DNA from: Salinimicrobium sp963709775
GTDB taxonomy: Bacteria > Bacteroidota > Bacteroidia > Flavobacteriales > Flavobacteriaceae
Assembly (NCBI GenBank): GCA_963709775.1
Contig: CAVPXS010000001.1
Span: 62,001 to 126,000, forward strand
Direction: 5' to 3'
DNA: 64,000 nucleotides
This document shows, one piece after another, positions 62,419-64,000 of this stretch. A program made the translations under genes and the position numbers. The notes under the pieces are model-generated. The model made no database searches, had not been told where the DNA came from, and saw nothing but the letters and a program-made list of their open reading frames with translations. Position 1 is the first letter of the stretch. The number at the start of each line of letters is the position of its first letter.

Positions 62419-62821
62419 TTCTTTCTGAAGAGGGCTCCAAAAAAGGCATTTTTGCAACACCTTATTTTTTGCTGCTATAGACGTGCAGCAGCTTTGAAAC
62501 TATTCCTAAAATCTTATTTTAAGCAGGTGAAGTTTCAGAAATAATTCTGAAACCTGAAATAAAACCACCTCTTATCACCTGAAAATCAAATGAACCTGAA
62601 GACAAATCTCAGGAATTCTCTCCCCCGGCCGGGAAAAAATACTATCAGAAAGTAAACTCAGCTTCAAAGTAGGTCTTTAATTTTATTACCTATCAAGATC
62701 CTGCAGTTTTCGTGGCTTCGGAAATAATTCTGGATACCCGGAATAACCCAATAATACAGCTGTAAAATTTAAAAAATAGACCTAATTCCTTTATCTTGCC
62801 GGCCTGTCCAAAATTAAAGCT
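62419..62821. other. 403 bp non-coding gap with a hairpin
   Basis: The gap contains GTTTCAGAA (62532-62540), loop ATAA, TTCTGAAAC (62545-62553), a perfect 9 bp stem without T-run, and one copy of the dispersed AAAAA-GGCA-TTTTT motif at 62439-62453. No coding frame or confident promoter is visible. Confidence 0.6.
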
Positions 62822-64000
62822 ATGAAAGAGAAAAGAGTGCTGAATTATATTGAAAATGTCTTAGAAAATATGCCTGCTGACTGGTTGAGACTAACTACCC
62901 ATCGGCTGGATATTTATGATGAAAAGTTGGCAAAAACACAATTTTTAGACCGGTTTGGGAACCTGTTTGAAGCCAATAATTCTGAAACATCAGCACTAAG
63001 TGAGTTACCAACCGCCTTTGATTATATTCGGTTGGGTCATCCGTTATCCTCTATTCTGGAATGGACAATTGCAGAATTAAATGGTCTAAAACCGGAAAAC
63101 GTTATCAGTTTTTCATCAAGGACGGTTCCCGTTCTGGCGGTTCTTAGAAAAAACCTGTTGGAAAATAAGAATACCCAGATATGCTATACCGGGGAATTAC
63201 CTGAATTTTTTGATCCCGAAGCCCTAAAGCGTGTCTACGGTTATAATTTTGAATTAAAGCGAGTTGAGAACCTAGAAGAAATATCCGGATATGACGGAAG
63301 TACTATTTTCTTCTCCCAGCAAGATGAAATTGGTAAAGTTGAGCTTAATTCAAATATCGACTTTTTTATTGGCGTTCATTCTCACCTGGGAAGTATTTTA
63401 CTGGTTAATGGCGAGCAAAATGAAAGCTATATTTCAGAAATTCAGCATGTAAGGAGAAGAGAGACTATTGCAATGACCCCGGCCGATTCTTTTTCTGCCT
63501 TGCAGCAGTTAGTAGGAAAATCTACTTCTAACCGGCAGGAAAATACTATTGAGGCAAACAAGATTAAGGTTATAGACTCAATTAAAAAGATCACCGGCAC
63601 CAACACAAAGGCTTTACTTGCTTCTAGTGGATTATCTATTCAATATGCGATCATGATGGGCCTTATTGATGATGCACTTGAAAAACATAAAGGAAAAGCT
63701 ATTAAGTTTATTGTTCCTCCAAATTGTTACGGTGGAACGAATGACCAGGCAAGACGGGTTGCTGCCTGTATTGATAATGTAGAAGTAGTTGATCTGCCTG
63801 TTGATGGTGACAATGATATGGTTCAGAGTATTGACACCGTATTGGACAGGATCGCTAAAGAAAATGCTGTCCCTTACATTATCGCCGAAATTCCAACAAA
63901 TCCAAGAGTCGAAGTTCCGGATCTGGAGAAATTAAAAGAGGTTTTAAGTAAAGTCCGTAAAAGTGCAACAGGTGAAGTTGCCATCGATCCGGTTTTTATT
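62822..64000 (+). CDS. PLP-dependent enzyme of the Cys/Met metabolism type, cut by window end
   Basis: The frame starts at ATG 62822 and is open to the window edge (393 codons). The first 230 residues are not typical of the family (TTHRLDIYDEKLAKTQFLD, FDYIRLGHPLSSILEWTIAEL). The later part shows fold type I features: ALLASSGLSIQYAIMMG, VPPNCYGGTNDQARRVA and IIAEIPTNPRVEVPDLEKL, the last resembling the ESPxNP block of cystathionine gamma-synthase/beta-lyase enzymes. The PLP lysine would lie outside the window. The long N-terminus, roughly as large as a catalytic half, makes a double-length enzyme of about 600 residues likely. Substrate unknown. Confidence 0.75.
   Translation, partial: MKEKRVLNYIENVLENMPADWLRLTTHRLDIYDEKLAKTQFLDRFGNLFEANNSETSALSELPTAFDYIRLGHPLSSILEWTIAELNGLKPENVISFSSRTVPVLAVLRKNLLENKNTQICYTGELPEFFDPEALKRVYGYNFELKRVENLEEISGYDGSTIFFSQQDEIGKVELNSNIDFFIGVHSHLGSILLVNGEQNESYISEIQHVRRRETIAMTPADSFSALQQLVGKSTSNRQENTIEANKIKVIDSIKKITGTNTKALLASSGLSIQYAIMMGLIDDALEKHKGKAIKFIVPPNCYGGTNDQARRVAACIDNVEVVDLPVDGDNDMVQSIDTVLDRIAKENAVPYIIAEIPTNPRVEVPDLEKLKEVLSKVRKSATGEVAIDPVFI

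Overview
The window is chromosomal DNA of a Bacteroidota bacterium, most likely a marine member of the Flavobacteriaceae (Gramella/Salegentibacter-like). This rests on the gliding lipoprotein GldI, a type IX secretion (T9SS) sorting tail on a large nuclease, flavobacterial families (DUF3810, WbqC, DUF5683, RecF next to DUF721), MutA/MutB methylmalonyl-CoA mutase, and repeated promoter boxes of the Bacteroidota form TAnnTTTG. Assignment to genus is inference.

Layout. 1-4.7 kb: a lipid kinase cut by the window edge, surE, then a tight four-gene cassette (secreted thioredoxin, ApbE flavin transferase, DUF4266 mini-lipoprotein, DUF3570 outer-membrane-like protein). This is the best candidate for a poorly described redox system. 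4.7-7.1 kb: hairpin-rich DNA, then a roughly 2 kb integrative-element remnant in the 3' end of tRNA-Pro, with a 15 bp att duplication, paired 20 bp repeats and a broken IntDOT-like integrase. 7.3-10.4 kb: an operon of two YceI proteins, a Rossmann-like protein and a FrnE-type DsbA protein, preceded by a perfect CRP-type palindrome and a Crp/Fnr regulator. 10.7-16.9 kb: sugar dehydrogenase plus cytochrome c, udk, a DivIC-like protein and mutA-mutB. 17-19.5 kb: nirK with a fused cytochrome c, divergent from a dienoyl-CoA reductase. 19.7-27.9 kb: an M16 peptidase, then parA-parB-DUF5683-dapB-lepB-wbqC. 27.9-34.1 kb (minus strand): TPR protein, ribH, a small membrane protein, mutL, two rhomboids, an EEP-family protein. 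34.3-40.3 kb: recF-lipoprotein-DUF721, pcm, ndk, nrnA-gldI-cyclophilin/FKBP. 40.5-46 kb: a giant secreted nuclease and PepD. 46.3-52.3 kb: DUF3810, two amidohydrolases, a lipoprotein. 52.4-54.5 kb: trmH followed by a DUF559 endonuclease framed by inverted palindromic repeats and a 237 bp direct duplication. 54.5-59.8 kb: Ste24-like protease, relA/spoT, fur-like gene, purA. 59.9-62.4 kb: small membrane proteins and a winged-helix regulator with two copies of a probable operator, then a DUF2236 protein. 62.8 kb to the end: a PLP-dependent enzyme cut by the window edge.

Data quality matters here. Eight otherwise well-conserved genes or remnants are interrupted by ten single-base frameshifts, mostly single-base insertions. 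Several lie in genes expected to be functional, so uncorrected sequencing indels are at least as likely as real decay. Such genes are given as one entry of type pseudogene, with the shift described.
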